In this document: positions 62,294 through 64,000 of the stretch, in pieces | Layout: each line of letters opens with the position of its first letter | Numbering within the stretch: position 1 is the stretch's first letter | Assembly: GCF_007922615.2 (NCBI RefSeq) | Contig: NZ_CP042301.2 | Coordinates: 3,038,001 to 3,102,000 of the forward strand | Direction of reading: 5' to 3' | Source: Nitratireductor mangrovi | GTDB lineage: Bacteria > Pseudomonadota > Alphaproteobacteria > Rhizobiales > Rhizobiaceae | DNA: 64,000 bases | The notes under the pieces: model-generated | Told to the model about the DNA's origin: nothing | Databases searched by the model: none | Seen by the model: only the letters and a program-made list of their open reading frames with translations | Made by a program: the position numbers and the translations under genes

Positions 62294-63874
62294 TCAAGTC
62301 CCGCTTCGCCGCGTGCCGGCGCGGCTTTTGCCCTCGAAATGACCGAGGATGTGCGCCACGATCTCCTCCGGCTGCCCGCCAGCGTCGATTTTCTTCCAGC
62401 GGATGTCGTCGCGCTGGCGCCGCAGCTGCATCGCCAGCACGTCGATCGTCGCGTCGGAAGGACCTCCGGCCTTGCGCTCGCTGACCCGCCGTCGAAGGAG
62501 CGCGGCCCCGGCGTCAAGCCACACGCCGAAGAAGGATACGCCGGCGCCGCGCGCTGCCCCTTCGATCCTGGTGCGGTCTCCCGCTCGGTCGAACACCGCG
62601 TCAGCTACGACCGCGCCGCCTTGTCCGAGGATCGTCCCGGCCTTGCGGGCCATCTCGGCATAGACCCTTTCGGAAATCTCGGGACGATATGCTTCCTCGG
62701 CAAGCCGCGTTTCGGCGCTCACGCCGTGCATCGCCTTGCGCAGCCGGTCGCTTTCGAGAATGCGCGCCCCCGGCGGAGTGCCGACATGAGCTGCCAGGGC
62801 TTCGGCGACCGTCGTCTTGCCAGACCCGCTGAACCCGCCGATCGCGACGAGCCGCGCCGGACGATCTTCCAGCAGGGCGTTCGCGAGGTTGAAATAGGAT
62901 CGTGCCTGCCCAGCCAGCACGGCGTCCTCATGTCCGCCCTCTTCCAATTGCGTCGCGGTCACATGCGCACGCACGGCCGCCCGCAGCGCCATGAAGAATG
63001 GCAGCAGCACGAAGCCGTCATCCTCTTCCGTTTCGTCGAGGTAGCGGTTCATGACCAGGTTGGCGAGGTCGGGAAGGTCGCGATGCCAAAGGTCCATCAG
63101 CAGGAAGGCGAGGTCGTAGAGGACGTCGATGCTCGCGATCTGCTCATTGAACTCGATGCAGTCGAACAGGCAGGGTTTCCCGTCGAGGACACAGATATTG
63201 CGCAGGTGCAGGTCTCCGTGGCCGCGCCGGACCTTGCCGGCCGTCGCGCGCCTGTCGAGCAGCCCGGCATGCCGGGCAAGCGCAGCGCGGAACCTCCGGT
63301 TGAGAGAATCGACCTCGATCTGCGGGAAGAGATGGCTTGTCGCAAAGCCCGCCTCGTTGATGTCGAGGACTCCGGCGATGTTGCCGCTGCCCGAGCCCGC
63401 CCGGACCACCGCCGCGACACCATGAAAGCGCTCGATCGCACGCGCAACGTCGGTCATCAGCCGCGGCGTCAGTTCGCCCTTTTCCGCTTTCCTGTCGAGC
63501 AGGCAGGACTGTTCGAACCTTTTCATCTCCACCACGGCGTCAACGGTGTCGCCCTCACCGTCAAAGGCAAGGTCGCCCACGCCTGATAGCGTTATGTACC
63601 GAACACCGAGATAGAGCCCCGGCGCCGTCGGGGCGTTGAGCTCGACCTCCTTTCGGCATGCGGAAAGCCTGAGCTGCGGCGTCGAAAAGTCGACATAGGG
63701 CAGCTTGACCGCGCGTTTCATCTTGTAGGCCCGCGTGCCTGCCAGGAAGATTCGGGAGATATGGGTTTCTATCACCTCGACCCGGTCTGCGCCCGGATGG
63801 TTGGCCGGGTCGGAAAGAAACGCGGTCACGCTGTCCTGCCGGTCGGTCGACATTTCTACACTGCCTGTGAACAT
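62294..63874 (-). CDS. Bifunctional APH-like kinase / P-loop (AAA-type) kinase fusion
   Basis: The 526-aa protein joins an N-terminal aminoglycoside-phosphotransferase-like kinase (RRGHGDLHLRNICVL near residue 215, LFDCIEFNEQIASIDVLYDL after it) to a C-terminal P-loop kinase domain (AIGGFSGSGKTTVAEAL near 340, then ILESDRLRKAMHG). This architecture is widespread in proteobacteria but its substrate is not established. The ATG at 63853 is an alternative start. Confidence 0.9.
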   Translation of the reverse strand: MFTGSVEMSTDRQDSVTAFLSDPANHPGADRVEVIETHISRIFLAGTRAYKMKRAVKLPYVDFSTPQLRLSACRKEVELNAPTAPGLYLGVRYITLSGVGDLAFDGEGDTVDAVVEMKRFEQSCLLDRKAEKGELTPRLMTDVARAIERFHGVAAVVRAGSGSGNIAGVLDINEAGFATSHLFPQIEVDSLNRRFRAALARHAGLLDRRATAGKVRRGHGDLHLRNICVLDGKPCLFDCIEFNEQIASIDVLYDLAFLLMDLWHRDLPDLANLVMNRYLDETEEDDGFVLLPFFMALRAAVRAHVTATQLEEGGHEDAVLAGQARSYFNLANALLEDRPARLVAIGGFSGSGKTTVAEALAAHVGTPPGARILESDRLRKAMHGVSAETRLAEEAYRPEISERVYAEMARKAGTILGQGGAVVADAVFDRAGDRTRIEGAARGAGVSFFGVWLDAGAALLRRRVSERKAGGPSDATIDVLAMQLRRQRDDIRWKKIDAGGQPEEIVAHILGHFEGKSRAGTRRSGT

Positions 63875-63924
63875 TGGCGTGAGCTTCTTGTGCCGAAACG
63901 AATGAAAGAGACCCTGGTTTCCCG

Positions 63925-64000
63925 TCAGCGCTGCAACGTCTCGATAAATTCGGTGAGACGGTGGACGCGTTCGCGCGCAATCAACTCGCCGCCGATCGGC
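63925..64000 (-). CDS. C-terminal end of an unidentified protein (partial)
   Basis: On the minus strand the frame from the window edge reads PIGGELIARERVHRLTEFIE then TLQR and a stop. Only 24 residues are visible, a helix-like tail. It lies 50 bp before the kinase gene in the same direction. Too short to identify. Confidence 0.4.
   Translation of the reverse strand, partial: PIGGELIARERVHRLTEFIETLQR

Overview
The window is high-GC, densely coded DNA. It looks like a chromosomal segment of an alphaproteobacterium, most likely Hyphomicrobiales of the Phyllobacteriaceae/Mesorhizobium type. That assignment is an inference from the short arginine-rich ribosomal protein S21, a heterotetrameric sarcosine oxidase operon, a MurR/RpiR regulator, and the many ABC/TRAP importers and SDR enzymes. 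No rRNA, tRNA, CRISPR array or intact insertion sequence was seen.

Layout: 1-357 is the end of an RpiR-type regulator. 548-4861 encodes an RND efflux adaptor and pump. 5045-19029 is a divergent acyl-CoA catabolic region around a TetR gene: leftward tetR, acyl-CoA dehydrogenase, two quinone-oxidoreductase-like genes, a complete branched-chain-amino-acid-type ABC importer and an acyl-CoA ligase; rightward SDR, MaoC hydratase, APH-like kinase and SDR. A perfect 8-bp-arm palindrome lies between the two arms. 19135-23171 is an ECF42-type sigma factor module with two DGPF/YciI proteins, a small membrane protein and an MFS pump; two TGTCGG-N17-CGTC promoter candidates precede its transcription units. 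23223-29763 is a fatty-acid-desaturase-like gene plus the sarcosine oxidase operon soxB-orf-soxD-soxA-soxG. 29989-37078 holds an SDR, an AraC regulator, a methyltransferase, rpsU, a TPR lipoprotein, a DedA protein and a SufR-like regulator with an MFS pump.

37298-45519 is more irregular. It contains a class III cyclase, then a duplicated block (a broken plsB-like tail plus a 61-aa membrane protein) on both sides of an AT-richer stretch that encodes a secreted 8-cysteine protein and a beta/gamma-crystallin-like protein. A LuxR/TPR regulator, a flavin monooxygenase whose ribosome-binding site sits in a perfect hairpin, and an SBF-family transporter follow.

46229-59615 is a large catabolic cluster that appears to be under one GntR/FadR-type regulator: ribose-type ABC importer with an embedded aldehyde dehydrogenase, TRAP importer, D-threonine-aldolase/D-serine-dehydratase-like PLP enzyme, KduD-like dehydrogenase, a polar-amino-acid ABC importer without its ATPase, and RidA. 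Two near-identical operator-like sites lie before the ABC and TRAP units, each overlapping a -10 element. The natural substrate is not evident, which makes this the best candidate for an undescribed pathway. The window ends with an SDR pseudogene, a DUF4010/MgtC membrane protein, thioredoxin 2, a small cytochrome c, an APH/P-loop kinase fusion and the tail of an unidentified gene.
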